The notes: a model not told the origin generated them from the sequence alone. A stretch of 64,000 nucleotides of DNA from Harmothoe impar (GCA_947462335.1 OX381720.1:69501-133500); one strand, 5' to 3'; shown: positions 32,529 to 44,205, numbered from the stretch's first letter. Translations and numbers: made by a program.

Positions 32529-33198
32529 TTAATGTATATATACTATATTTCGGGCAAATTTTTGTTTGGTAGCCTCGTTATAGTGCAATCCATCAGTCAT
32601 GGTGCCCTGGTATCTATGTCCCATCCTACTGTGTCTTGACTTGTGTACATGCTGAACCAAGTGGGGTGTGTCAAGATTATCTAGGGTGTTTATGCCCCTA
32701 ATCAGAGGGTTGATAGCGACCATGCTATCATTTATTACAGTCTGTTCGTCCTCAAAAGGTTCTCCAGCCGTATTGTAGAGAGGCATGCTGATGCCTACTA
32801 GCTCACAGATTATGACCTTTTCACATACCAGGTTATTACAAGTTTTTCCCACATATATTCAGATAGTAGATCTGATATCAGGGAACAAAAATTATCGTAG
32901 GTGGGTACACAGCAGTGTGCCTTTAACAGGGTGGTTAAAATATTAACCCAGAGGAGAAGTAAATCAAGTCGTATCGAGGTCTTTCATGTAGCTTGGGTAA
33001 GGCTCTGCGGACGGTCTGTGCTATAGTGGCGCCCTGGTAAAAGAGAATGCTGAAGCTTACACTGTTCAATTGCTGCCGGTCCACTTCCCTGTGTATAAGG
33101 TGGGTCATACCCCGTGCTCTAGAGTCTGCCAATAATAGGATCCTCAATCTGTTGACCTTGCGTTTAGGGGTCGTATTAGCTGCATATAGGAAATTCAT
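32529..33198 (-). pseudogene. SGNH-hydrolase-like domain upstream of LINE endonuclease
   Basis: The minus strand shows RILLLADSRARGMTHL (block I, nucleophile Ser in ADSRARG), after a frameshift SSGVNILTT (block III-like, Asn) and near the end MTDGLHYNEATKQKFARN (block V, Asp and His in DGLH). Together these are the residues of SGNH/GDSL hydrolases. Esterase domains of this kind are known in ORF1 proteins of some CR1-type LINEs and in some Ngaro elements. Here the domain is on the LINE strand and lies just upstream of the endonuclease, so I assign it to the LINE. It is broken by frameshifts near 32940. Confidence 0.7.
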
Positions 33199-33376
33199 AC
33201 TGACAGTTTACGAGTGAGTGGGTGATAGTTTGGCAGTGTTTTTCTGTTGCCAGTGACCTCGTATGACTTTGCTGACATGTGACAGAATGCCGCCCATGAG
33301 ATAGTCATGTTCTGGCCGGGCTACCTTAATTTGCGCAATTTGTTTGAGGTCACTGAGTAGGACATCTAATTGGCCT

Positions 33377-33640
33377 TTAGAAGGTTGAGGTTGTAAAGTA
33401 CTGACTGTTTTCTATTCTTCCAGGCCTAATTGCCATCATGGTATAGGGATTAGTAGTCTTGGCTACTTGGTCTCTCATAGATAGATCTCTGTGAAAGTCA
33501 GCCTTACGATAGACAAAGCATTGCTCCACTGACGTACCTCTGAACCCATTACTTTCATCTGGAATGTCAATGTTATATAGATTGCTAAAGGGGCTCATGT
33601 GGCCTTGAAAGAAAAGGCCCTTCACAATGAGCGCATTATG
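33377..33640 (-). pseudogene. NADAR-like domain fragment, LINE strand
   Basis: The minus strand reads LFFQGHMSPFSNLYNIDI, then FRGTSVEQCFVYRKADF and VAKTTNPYTMMAI. SPFSNLY followed by SVEQ.F.Y.KA.F is the signature of the NADAR (YbiA-like) fold, whose bacterial members act on riboflavin intermediates and which is otherwise linked with NAD/ADP-ribose chemistry. Only the first half is clear; the frame then shifts near 33410 and runs into a linker (LSDLKQIAQIKVARPEHDYL) leading to the SGNH region. It is probably part of the LINE ORF1. A link to the +-strand Ngaro fragment next door is unlikely because of strand. Confidence 0.6.
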
Positions 33641-33689
33641 GCTCTATAAATACAAGTGACTGTCGCCACCTGCTGCGTAGGGGTGGTAC

Positions 33690-35110
33690 TAGGACTCCCG
33701 CAAAAGCTGTGCAGACAAAGGATCGCCATTAGCCTTCATGAGCCCATGGGGTGTGGGAAAATATGTAAAGTACTAGATGTAAAGTACTAGAAAAACCGTC
33801 TTGCATACATTCTTTAGGTGCTATACACAAGCCAGATGAGTCTATTAGACCTATTACAGACTGCAGTAGAGGCAAACGTGGACCAGGTATTGAGAGTATT
33901 AATGACCACATGAGTACAACTTGTTCGAAATTCTAGTATGTGAAGATCGACAAACTTGTGGAATTTTTGTGTGGTAGATGTCAGCGCGGCCTACAGGTCG
34001 GTCCCAATATTCCCTGATGATAGGACAAAGCAAGGTTTTTGTTGGAATTTGGATGGGAAGGAGGAATATTGCATGGATTGTTACCTGTCATTTGGTCTAA
34101 AATGTGCCCGTTTCATTTTCACAAAACTTACAGAGTTTGTAATTAGATGTCTAGGTCGTGGAAAAATTAATAGAGTCTATGGCTACCTGGTCGACTTCCT
34201 GGTTATAGGGGATACCCAGGAGGAATGCAGGAATAATCAGGCAATCCTGATTGAGATTCTGAATAGTCTGGGAGTGCAGCCTTCTTGGATCATCATTGGT
34301 TCAACGAACCTTCTGACTACTACCCGGTAGATTATATAAATTTGCTAGAACTATGGCCTATTCTAGCAGGGGTTGAGAGGTGGGCCGAGAATTGGGGAGA
34401 CAAGAAGATAACTATATGGGCTGATAATACTCAAGTCAAGTGGATGGTAAATACCGGTAGATCCAATAGTATTAAAGCAATGTGGTGACTGAGAGTTCTT
34501 CTGGAGATGTTGTTGTTACAATAAACATCTAGTGGCAAAGTGGTTTAGCACTGGGGAGAATACTGTAGCGGATTACTTGTCCAGACTCTCGGATTCAAGG
34601 AGTCTTGGTTCACTCCCTCCCTCATTTAATGAGTGGTTGTGTTGTTTCAGATGAGTCTCTGAAACAGAAGTTACGGATCAGGCGGATGTCGGACAATTCT
34701 AGATCCGCAAGGAAGTCTCAATGGAAATCTTGTTTCCAATTTTGTGAGGATATGGACTATGGAGAGCCCATGCCAGCTACCTTAGAAATGATTTTGTTGT
34801 ATATAGTTCATCTAACTGATAGATTAAAATATAAATCTATTACCCAGTATCTAGGTGCAGTTTGGATTCTCCATCACATGTAAGGAGTTCCCCATATAGA
34901 TGTTCACCAATTAGAGTTAGTAATTACACTTAGGGGCGTTAAACGGACCTTGGGTGATGTTACCACCCAGGCTAGGCCTGCTACTCTAGCAAATTTAGTA
35001 GCTATATTTAAAACTCTAGATATGTCCCTGGATCAGGATGTTCATGAGCCCATTTTTTAAATTTTTATTATTGTTTTATTATTATGTTATTACCGGTAGA
35101 TCCCTTGGAT
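33690..35110 (+). mobile_element. Ngaro-like retroelement fragment (RT, RNase H, recombinase start)
   Basis: Plus-strand frames match the Ngaro copy at 51334-54828. RT: KPSCIHSLGAIHKPDESIRP (compare KPQCVHALGGIRKSDDTLRP), SAAYRSVPIF, CYLSFGLKCARFIF, and YGYLVDFLVIG in place of YLDD. After a deletion of the thumb come RNase H pieces (LLELWPILAGVERW, IWADNTQVKWMV), then a recombinase N-terminus (ARKSQWKSCFQFC ... SITQYLGAVW ... LRGVKRTLGD). It stops in the recombinase. It interrupts the minus-strand LINE between ORF1 and the NADAR-like segment. Both ends are uncertain by about 100 bp. Confidence 0.75.
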
Positions 35111-36202
35111 CATGCAAGATATGCAATAAACGCCAAACCTTCATCAGACTATATTTGCAACGTGTTGTTATTAGTATTAGCTCATATGATCTATTGACCA
35201 GCGTAGGATTTATCGTGATGATTGAAGAGGCATTCTCTGTAGTAGTATCTAGTGGAAGTTCATTGAAGGTGGATCTGTTGTAGGTTAAGTTATTTATAAC
35301 CACAGAATTACCCTTGAGTTTAACCTCTGTACCCTCTATACATCTAGCTGCTACAGAAATTTGCTGAATCTCCTTGCTCTTAAGTAGGTCTTCATCAGAC
35401 ATGTCGTTTGAGAAGGTAGCTTTCTCAAATTTTGACCCTTCTACATTTTTACGTAGGCCAAAAATTTCAGACTTCATAGGGGGGGGTTGCACATCTGAGT
35501 TTAATGGGCCTAGTCCAAGTGTTGCGGCATTGTTGCTGCTGTTGCTGATGTTGTCGGGTTGAGGGGTTGGGAGGTCTGCCTATTCTAGAGGCTGCCATAG
35601 TGACAGCATAGGGGAAAGACACATTTATGACAATGAATAGATCTTATCGTGGTATGCATTTGCTCACCATGTACCTCAGGTATCCCCCTTATAAACATAT
35701 TCAGTTCTTTGGCACCCTCAAGTACCTTTTGGTCAGCCTCGTCCCGTTTCTCAAGTCAGAGTTCAAGGTCATCAATTCTTTTAACAGATTGAACCATGTC
35801 ATTTCTAATACTAGAGGTAGCTGTTTCTGCAGTGGTCTTATTGCTTGAGATAAGGGCTCTTATCTCACCAATGTCAGTGTCAACTTAAGTATTATGATCT
35901 AGAATTGTGGTTAGTTTATCTACATTTTCCTCAAGTGAGGTTTTAATAGATCTTAACCAGTCATCCAGTTTGACATTACCACTAATTGCTTCTTGCTTAG
36001 TCAATGGAGCATTATCAGGGTTGGGCATATTGAGTGAGTGAGTGTGTGTATATGTGTGTGACAGGTATAGATATACCTGGAGTGTCAATATTGGCACAGG
36101 TGTAGGAGAGGTCTGCAGTGACTGAGTAGCCGCCGGTGGCCTGTGTGTTTCAGTAAACGGTTTAGTGAAAACTCTCCTACCTTCTATATTCTGTAGATTC
36201 AT
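35111..36202 (-). pseudogene. LINE ORF1-like protein (coiled coil, L1-type central and C-terminal parts)
   Basis: On the minus strand the Met at 36202 starts a Thr/Pro-rich leader, followed by KLDDWLRSIKTSLEENVDKL and a heptad-rich stretch (IRNDMVQSVKRIDDLE), then KELNMFIRGIPEVHGEQ. The last resembles the start of the L1-type ORF1 RRM. A later block with VVINNLTYNRSTFNELPLD resembles the C-terminal domain of L1-like ORF1 proteins. Stops and frameshifts occur. The order coiled coil, RRM, CTD, [Ngaro insertion], NADAR, SGNH, endonuclease, RT is consistent with one LINE. ORF1 proteins bind the element RNA. Confidence 0.6.
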
Positions 36203-36580
36203 GACATAGATTCATGACATAGACGTGCCTCCATGGTTTAGGGGCCCTAACGGAGGCAATGCAATACGCACATGCTAGGTTGATACATTTACTTTTGTAC
36301 TTGTTATCTTTTACCTGAATAAAACACTTAAAAAAAAAGTCCAATTATCGACATGAGATGTAACTCGAGGTTAAGCCAGTACTGTATCCTTTTTTCCCCT
36401 GCGCTCTCTCGAAGGACCTAGTGCACGCCATTCAGCCTCAATCATGCAAATTAACCTGCCCTAGATGCAGGCAAGATACTAGTGAGCCAGTAAAATACAT
36501 CAACACTGTCTTGCTTTCTTAAAAGGATTTCAATTTCAAGTTATGGCACTAATTATTGAACAAATTCAAATAATACTTTT
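36203..36580. other. No gene seen; LINE 5' edge and flank
   Basis: AT-rich. The LINE 5' end probably lies close to 36202-36330 but no target duplication was identified. Confidence 0.4.
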
Positions 36581-36582
36581 TT

Positions 36583-36830
36583 ATTTCTCTATTGGTGAGT
36601 GTTTTAGATATAACGCATCTATCTTATCCGTTATGCCAAGTAGATATTCACAGTTTACTGAGTACATGGGTGGGGCTGCAGTTATTGATGTGAAACCATG
36701 CAGGCGAAGGGTTGCCATGACAACATGAAGATTAATGCCTAATGTGCTACAGGTGTCCTGTCTGATATGTCCAATATTGGTCAGCAAAACTAAAAATTTA
36801 GATTGAAACAATTCAAATGTTCTCTGGTAG
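36583..36830 (-). CDS. Candidate host exon, unassigned
   Basis: The minus strand reads an open frame from about 36830 (after an acceptor-like ACAACTACCAG) to a stop near 36582: RTFELFQSKFLVLLTNIG ... GINLHVVMATLRLHGFTS ... YSVNCEYLLGITDKIDALYL. Composition and regular hydrophobic spacing look like real folded protein rather than translated noise, and no retroelement motif is present. No convincing donor follows; a GTAAAC within the frame or the stop could end it. I do not recognise the protein. It may be a surviving exon or a retrocopy fragment. Confidence 0.35.
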
Positions 36831-36860
36831 TTGTTTATGTTACATAGACAAAGGTCAATA

Positions 36861-38634
36861 AGTTCAAATCAGGGAGGTGGGTAATTTCAGGCTTCGCCTC
36901 GTGAAATAAGGCCCAGTTGTCAACAAGGGAAATAACCCCATGGCCTGAATACACAATTTGACCCTTTGTGTTTATCTACCAAAGATAAGTATACCTATTT
37001 ACATTTGCAAAGGGTGCAGATACAAGCACACATACAAGTGAGGCCTGCAGCAACCGAAAACCCATTACACATTTCGTACCTGCTAAGTCTTAATTTATAT
37101 ATGTGCACTTAACTTCATGATACACTTTTTATTTAGTTAATTGGAATAGACAGTCGCTAAGACCAGCAAATGGTATTTAAAAAGTGCATACTGGTTATGG
37201 AGTAAAATGTATGCATGTCTGATGTTATCCGCAAAGCCTATGATTGGTGAGGGCCACCATGGAGTACAGTGCAGCCATACTCCCTGTCCAACAAGTCTGT
37301 TGATATTCTTCAATTTCCAACAGTAGGAACATGTAATATACATGTATGTGATGAACACAAAACACAATAAATATTTGTACATCACAGTCAAGGAATTTAA
37401 GCTGGGACATATCACACGAAGCAGAGGGTGATACACCCCAGCTTAAACTTGTGCAGTACGATTTACAATACATTTCTTGTGTTTTGTGTTGATTACATGT
37501 TTACTACATGTTCCTACTGTTGTCAACAGTGTTTTGAGTGTAGGCTATATATCTGTTGATCATCAACATAACTACATATTCGGCCCTGGGCTTAGATACA
37601 GAAGAATGATATGACTCTTCTCTTTCACCACTAGGCACTTTGGTTATGATGATTCACCTCTAGGCCCAAGGATATGAGTAAAATGTTTCATAGTGCTTTA
37701 CAATGTTATAATGCTAGGCACTAGGCACTGGGTTATAGTGTTTCACCACCAGAAACTCGGTTATGATGTTTTACCATAAGGCGCTAGGATATAGGTACAA
37801 TGCTTCACCACTAGGCACTAGGATAGCAGTTTAATGGTTGGCAGTCTCTCCAGTTTGCGATGTTTTAGTGCCATAACTTACAAGCAGTTACTGCCTGTAA
37901 ACTTAATTAATATTTTTAGTCAGACACACCCATGATAAACCAATTTTTGTCTACCAGCCACACCCTTACACTTTGATGTTCTCAAGGTGGGGGGACTGTG
38001 GCGCCAAGTTGGTGCCAGCTTGTGATGCTGCTACTGCATTGCATTAAGCAAGGTGGCATAAATTAGATCTGCAGGGAGAACTGCTATCTCATCTATTGCT
38101 GACACAAGTGGTGCTGAGTAGGTACTCTGGAGAAATAGGGTGGTATTAGACCAGCCAATCAGAGCTCAGCGTAGATAATTACCAATCATTGCATGGTAAT
38201 TTGTATATAGCACCTTGTGTTACACACCTATCCTGCAGCAGCAACTCAGACACAAGCCTGTCTTTGTAGTGGTTGCAGTGAACCCTGGAATCTTCAGTTT
38301 GTGCTCCATCCTTCAACATAACCTGTCCACAACGAGTCAACATTCAGATCTACATGCAGTAGTGTGGACTTTCATATCTAGTCAGCATGCAATATTTCAG
38401 GTAGGTCAGGCTTTATTAGGCCTGGACATTCCAATATCTATTTAGGGCAGCTCTTATCTATCCAAAGTAGAACAGTAGACACCTCCAAGGGATTCCCCTA
38501 GTGCAGTATCTAACACAGGTAGGGTGGTGAGAGAATAGAAGAGGGAGTCCACACTTGAATTTGCCTTATTTCAGCTATATGTTGTTATTTGAAGCCCTGT
38601 AATTCATGCAGTATCATGCCCTTGCCCTTGTTTG
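36861..38634. other. Non-coding; hairpin and short minisatellite
   Basis: No supported gene. 37397-37448 forms a hairpin (TTTAAGCTGGG ... CCCAGCTTAAA type arms). 37600-37840 is a decayed ~33-bp repeat with CACTAGGCACTAGGATAT-like units. Short ORFs here have no support. Confidence 0.45.
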
Positions 38635-38815
38635 GCATGATGCGGGAATGCAGCCCTGGCAAGTAACTCGGCAGTCTTCAAGCACCACGTCAACCCTCTG
38701 CATCTGATACACTCCCAATTATTATGAAGCATTGCTGCATTGCTGCATCAAGAAAGCAAATGTCATATTTTAGCAACATCAAGTCCTTAAAGGGTTAACC
38801 CTTTCTCTACACCAT
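38635..38815. mobile_element. MITE-like repeat ending GTCCTTAAAGGGTTAA
   Basis: Shares GAATGCAGCCCTGGCAAGTA, TGCATTGCTGCATCAAG and the end GTCCTTAAAGGGTTAACCC with 27225-27420 and 40985-41240. Its length is close to 180 bp. Confidence 0.5.
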
Positions 38816-39419
38816 GTAAGGCTTTTTCGGCTATTCTTGTTCCCAGGTTTCTCTTGCTATATGTGACTGATCCGGGCATTCAATACATGCCAAATCTTGT
38901 ACATTATTTCTACTGCAAGTTTAACTAGTATAAGCTCAACTCACACATTAGTTGTGCTACCTTCAACAAATCCTATAAACTTTAGTGCTGAAAATTGTCA
39001 CATTAGATCTCTACTATAAATTCTGTGTCTAAAAGTATATGAAGTGTTAAAGTATGTATACCTAGTTCATTTTATTCAGAAGAAAATCATTCAAAGAGTG
39101 GTATCATAGGTATGTAAAACTGTCCCTTCAGATTAAATCCTCAAAAATGGGTAACACTGTAACCACAAGGTATCACAGCATGTTACCACAGCAACATTAC
39201 TTATTAACATACACAGTACACACAGGTACAGTTGTCAAAGCTAGTGTGTATCACACATATCTCTGTTGATGTTTTATGTCATGATGCACTGGGGTCTGTT
39301 ACATAGTGTGTACCCGTATAAAAAGATAGAGGGTTTGTTTTAACGGGTATGGGGACGGGTAAGAAATTGAAGTGTTGCAGAGTGAATAAAAATATTAAAG
39401 GGCATAGCCAGTATTGTAA
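38816..39419. other. No gene seen
   Basis: AT-rich spacer without coding signal or clear repeat structure, apart from a short ORF at 39349 that overlaps the dispersed repeat that follows. Confidence 0.4.
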
Positions 39420-39720
39420 GATGGGGTCACATACATCCTGTACCAACCAGAGGTGCGTCTGGCTTCATACGGATGTACGGGACCCTAGCGTACAATACAA
39501 GCTTTATTACATGACCAGAAGACAATTTTCCAAACCCCCTACCTTTTAGTTGTTGTCTACATCGCAAATTTAGTTGTTTATATTGTTATTTAGCATTGTT
39601 CACATCGTTGTCTGCTTTGTTTACATTGCCGCCATTGCCCTATCACGTGACCAAAATGCTGCCTTCTGATTGATCTAGAGCTGTGAAAACCGTACCACAC
39701 GGCCAGGTGGTATGCAAAAA
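39420..39720. repeat. Dispersed repeat, inverted copy of 26920-27150
   Basis: Contains TTTACATTGCCGCCATTG and TTGATCTAGAGCTGTGAAAA, the reverse complements (with changes) of words in 26920-27150, and GTACCAACCAGAGG against CCTCTGTTTGGTAC there. A small Cys-rich ORF (39349-39549) lies across the edge; I consider it part of the repeat. Confidence 0.55.
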
Positions 39721-39765
39721 GAATCATACTTATAAAGTTAGGTCGTGTAATAAAATACAATATCT

Positions 39766-39975
39766 TGTGCCCGTTAATTTTTTGGTGCCCGTTAATTTGT
39801 GCATGTTGATTATGCCCAGAATATGCTCAAGATGGGCAGGGTACATAGTAAAGTACATAAATTTGTGTACAACACCATCACTTCATTTCACACATATATC
39901 AATGGAAATAGGAAAGGTTGCACACAACAAAGAAAATATCATATTAGTGCATAATCAACGGGCACCAAATTGTCA
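39766..39975. repeat. Short element with GGTGCCCGTT inverted ends
   Basis: TTGGTGCCCGTTAATTTG at the left and CAACGGGCACCAAATTG at the right are inverted copies about 180 bp apart. It is probably a small MITE; a further copy of the motif adjoins the left end. Confidence 0.45.
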
Positions 39976-40984
39976 ATGAAAATAATTTAGGGCCCCATAT
40001 AACACATATAATAAAATATCCGCAATCACCAACTGTATTCTAGTGTTTAAATAGTGAACACAGCTGTATAGGTATCATTTCATGTGACCATGTTCTTCTA
40101 TAAATGCAAAAGGTATGTAACTTTTGACATATAGATCATGTTAATGTATTCTATTTACCACCCCTCTAAAATTATTTTGAAGAAAGGAGGTTTTTGATGT
40201 TTAAAAAAAGCTATACATCCACGGGAGGCATGTATAACTTTGATTTCTGCAACACCACATATTTTATATTATTTTATATTATTTTATATTACAGTGTACA
40301 ATTTTAATTAAAGGCCACCTTCTTGCGGGCATGGTAAAGCTGCACAAATTAGTATAGAAAAGACAAATCATACCTTTCCCCCCTAAAGGGTACCATAAAT
40401 TAGCAGATACATTCATTCACAGCCTTGCAACACTGAATTAAATTAATGCCATATTTTGTACCCAATCGATCCTTATGTAATAGACCCCTGTTATCATTAT
40501 AAATATATATAAAGATGCATTGTGGGGCCTAACTGATATGCTCTGAAAGGAGCTGTCACAACGTCCTGACTGTGTTCTGGAGAGTTATTTGCAAATCCTG
40601 CATTTGGTTGCAATGAAGACGAATGAATATAAAAGAAGGAGGCATAGTGCAGTGAGCAAAGGGTTTGAAGTAAGGAGATGCCAACTGATTCAATATCATG
40701 TTTGATTTCCTTAAATAGATATCTATCATTTTAGAATCTCTTACTCGCAGTGTAAGTAAACAAATGTTGGTTGGCATATTTTCTATTTGAGCAGTGTAGC
40801 ATGAATCTTAATCGTTCATGGCTTTTTGGAAGTTTGCAGCTGGAAAATTAGAAATGAATTAAAACTGATTCTCACTGAGCTGCAACTGGAAAGGGGTGAC
40901 ATGCTGTACCTCTCACAGATGCCAAATTGGTTCAGAATCACATAACAACAAAAAGAACTTTGAAGTATCTTACCCTTTTATCAC
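39976..40984. other. No gene seen; AT-rich, short ATTTTATATT tandem
   Basis: A triple repeat of ATTTTATATT at about 40260-40292. The rest is AT-rich without coding signal. Confidence 0.4.
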
Positions 40985-41240
40985 TTTACTGCCCTTTAAG
41001 GACAGCAAAATGCTTTTTGATCAAATCACACCTTGGTTGTCATGTGCATGAATGCAGTCCAAGTGATTAACTTGCCAGTGCTGCATTCAAGCATCATGCA
41101 GACCCTATGGATTCGAGACACTTTCTAAGAGTCAGTATGATGAACCAATGCAGCCCTGGCGGGATACTCACTGGTGCTGCATTGGTGCAACATCACGACA
41201 AATGTCATCTTTTAGAGACATCAGTCCTTAAAAGGTTAGA
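40985..41240. mobile_element. MITE-like repeat, CCCTTTAAGGACA to GTCCTTAAAAGG
   Basis: Inverted ends CCCTTTAAGGACAGC and CAGTCCTTAAAAGG with the internal CAATGCAGCCCTGGCGGGATACTC shared with the copies at 27225 and 38635. It is longer than the others. Confidence 0.55.
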
Positions 41241-41250
41241 TCGGCCATTA

Positions 41251-42193
41251 CAGTGAAATTCTGTTATAACGAAGTGCTTGGGGCCAGCATAATATTTTTT
41301 TATAAACGAATTTCGTAGTAACTAAATTCAGTGTTTTAATGATCTTGTAAACGCCCCTAGGTCAAGTAAATAGGGTGGGAGGGACCATCCTTGTGTTTGG
41401 CCATAACCTAACCAGCAAGGGTCTATCCATAGTTTGTGAGGGTATGGGGAAAAGCCTGACAGAGGGTGGGTGGGTGTTCAAAATATTGAAGCCATGTTTG
41501 TGTGACGTAATTCACCTTATCCCCCCCCCCACCGTCGTCAACAGATGGCAAAGCCAAGGCAACTGTGGGGGTGGGGGAGGGTCGGGCAGGCGTCATAGGG
41601 ACTCCCCAAACCACCAGGGCTTCCTGAGTGGCTGTGGAGATAGGCAGGGGGGCGGGGGGCGGGGGGCTAAGACAGGCATCACAGCAACTCCTCACAACAA
41701 ATGGCCATCATAGTTAATTCGTTATAAGAGGATTCTTTCACCATAGGATACAATTCTGGCTGAGTATTGTCGTTGTTGTTAATTCGTTTATTTAATCTGC
41801 TTTACATAGGGCCAGGCCCTGTTTGTGTAATGCAGCTCGTGTGCACATATATCAGTCGATGTTATTCATGATATACATACAAGCAGTTTCCTTAAGGGAT
41901 TTTTATAGTTCTTTATATAATATAATTATGAGAAAAAGCTGTAAAAGAGAAATAATAATACTGCTGATGGTATTACAGATCTGTTATCCTTATTTACACG
42001 TTTTGTGGACAGAACCCAAGATGTATATGGGTTCAACTTACTATTTACCTTGTTACATTCAAAGGAAATATAAGGATAAACAATAGGGGACCGGAGGATG
42101 GACGATTGACTGACACTTTCACGTCAGTCAGCCATACGATTGTTATAACGAAAAATTTGTTATAACCAAATTCGTTGTAGCAGAATTTTACTG
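41251..42193. mobile_element. Pogo/Tigger-like non-autonomous DNA transposon
   Basis: The left end CAGTGAAATTCTGTTATAACGAA and, reversed, the right end CAGTAAAATTCTGCTACAACGAA are inverted repeats, flanked by TA on both sides (41249-41250 and 42194-42195). Inner copies of TTCGTTATAA and TTGTTATAACGAA lie near each end. About 943 bp without transposase. The CAGT...TTATAACGAA end is typical of pogo/Tigger-type elements. Confidence 0.8.
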
Positions 42194-44205
42194 TACTTGA
42201 AGATATTGTGGTAAAAATAGGAATGAAGACAAACAAATTAACGTTTTTCATTTTGCTTCAAATTAGCTGCAACCTACCATCTTAAGCACATTTTAATCTT
42301 TTTGCTTGCATCATGCGTGCATTGACTTCATATTGATGTGGTGAGAGGAGGGGCGTGTTTTGTGGGTGTTTGATTGTTGGATCAATGCAAACAATGCCGG
42401 CTCCCACTTCTCTTTGTACTCACATCTCCTTAGTGACACGCTACTTTTTCACAATAGCCGATGAGGTAGATGGATCGGTGCTGGTTGGTTGTTGGTTGAT
42501 CGCACCCATTCCTCATTTTTTGTCATCTCATTTGCTTGTTGAAATGATTATCTAGTTGAGAACAGTTAATCTTTAAAAGAATTATTGATAACCTTATTAC
42601 TAGTTGATTGAATTCACTAAAAGCTTAAACAGGTGACAGCTAACCAGGACTCCCTCGACGGAGCAGGAGACAGACCTGTAGTGCTATTTAGCATACACTC
42701 AGGGACACCTTGTAGCAGCGTTGTGTTAAACTGAGATGGATGAGTCAATGTATTTGTAACCGAAATTATAACTCATTTGTGATCTATCTCGCAAATTAGT
42801 GGATTAAACTATTGCTATAAGCTTAGATATGGATATCCCTTGTAAAGGCCTGTCGATGCACCAAATTGGTGTTGTGTTGCATTGAGAAGGATTATGAAGT
42901 TAAAGTTGCATCTCTGCCTAGGGATACCCCCCCCCCCCCCCTCACGCCCGCCCACCTCCTAACCCCTGTAATGCCAGGCAGGGAGACGTCATAAAGGTGA
43001 GGGGTGGTGTCAGTGTCAAGTCGCATCTGGCTTTCACACTCAGGGGCGGCATGTGTGTAGCCCTGGTCATGATGAATCAATATGGGTGTGAACCACTAAA
43101 TTCAACATTGGCGACATGGGCTTTTTTTTTAGCTTACTGACATGCGACATGAGGATTATAAGAGATAGTGACATGGCAATAGCCTTTTATTAAAATCAAC
43201 AAGGTGACAATGTCACCTTGTTCATTTCTTAAAATCGACGAAGAAAATTGGGACCCCCCATCCAGACCCCCAGCAATACAGTCTCATGCATCATCACAAC
43301 AAATCACCTCATGCCCCTCTCCATATTATGTGTATGAGCTCTCCCTCATATGCCTGCTGCTACCGTTAACCCTTTAAGGTATACATATTGCATGCTTGTG
43401 TTTCATGCCCTTGGACAGGCTTAGTTGTAATCATGCTCCTTTTCTCAGTATTCAGTAGACTTGAGTATAATTACACTATCATGGCTCAGCTACCAACCAC
43501 CCTCTGGCCAACCCCTGCCCTAGTATACTTGTCCTTAGTAGTCATTTGACGTAGCAGCAGAGGAAACTTGATCCCCCTCCCCCCACACACACCAATGTAT
43601 CTCTTATGAGTAACTTGTGTGTGTGGAGGCAGGTTGAGGGGGGGGGGTGTCGCGCTATACCGCCACACCTTGTCTTCCCATTACGTTATAAGTAGAGGTA
43701 GTGCTACAAAAAAGTGCTACGACTTGATAACATAGCCGTGGACCAAACCTGTTAAACACATATTTTCAGTTAATGTTGTAATCTAGGCTCTAGTGCATTT
43801 TACCCTAATTTGATTCTTTCTTCAAGGTATTTTTTTTGTAGGAAAATATTTCACGGAAAAAAAAGAGATAAAAACACAACCATAACAGTTTGATTCCCTT
43901 TTTTTTTCATTAATTTTTATAACATTTTCAACACTGACTCCAAACATTTCCAAGAACTTTTCTTTTTGGGGTGCATAAATGGTGAAATCCTCAAAAGCAG
44001 ATTCTGTTCAATAGTAGTTAGCTCCAAAACAATTTCAGCAAGAAAAATTACACTTTTCTGTACAAGCTCGCTGCGCACATGTAAACTCATTAGGAATTTT
44101 CTTTTTCCCATCGCAACACATTGATTGACCAACCGATCACTGAACTTTGGGTTTTTGCTCATTTTAAGGACACATCTTTTTGGGATTCGGGTTCGACACG
44201 CTTAT
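42194..44205. other. Non-coding; GC-skewed homopolymer runs, no supported gene
   Basis: Runs of C (42927-42941) and G (43638-43647), with small ORFs that lack support. An 81-codon minus-strand frame at 43917-44162 (MSKNPKFSDRLVNQ...) is noted but has no recognisable motif. Confidence 0.4.

Noticed and set aside
35038..35110. T-rich stretch read as a LINE poly(A) tail (minus strand)
   Set aside because: It translates on the plus strand as a plausible continuation of the Ngaro recombinase, so a tail is not needed.
43917..44162. 81-codon minus-strand frame as a gene
   Set aside because: No motif, no splice or promoter context, next to a MITE array; probably chance.
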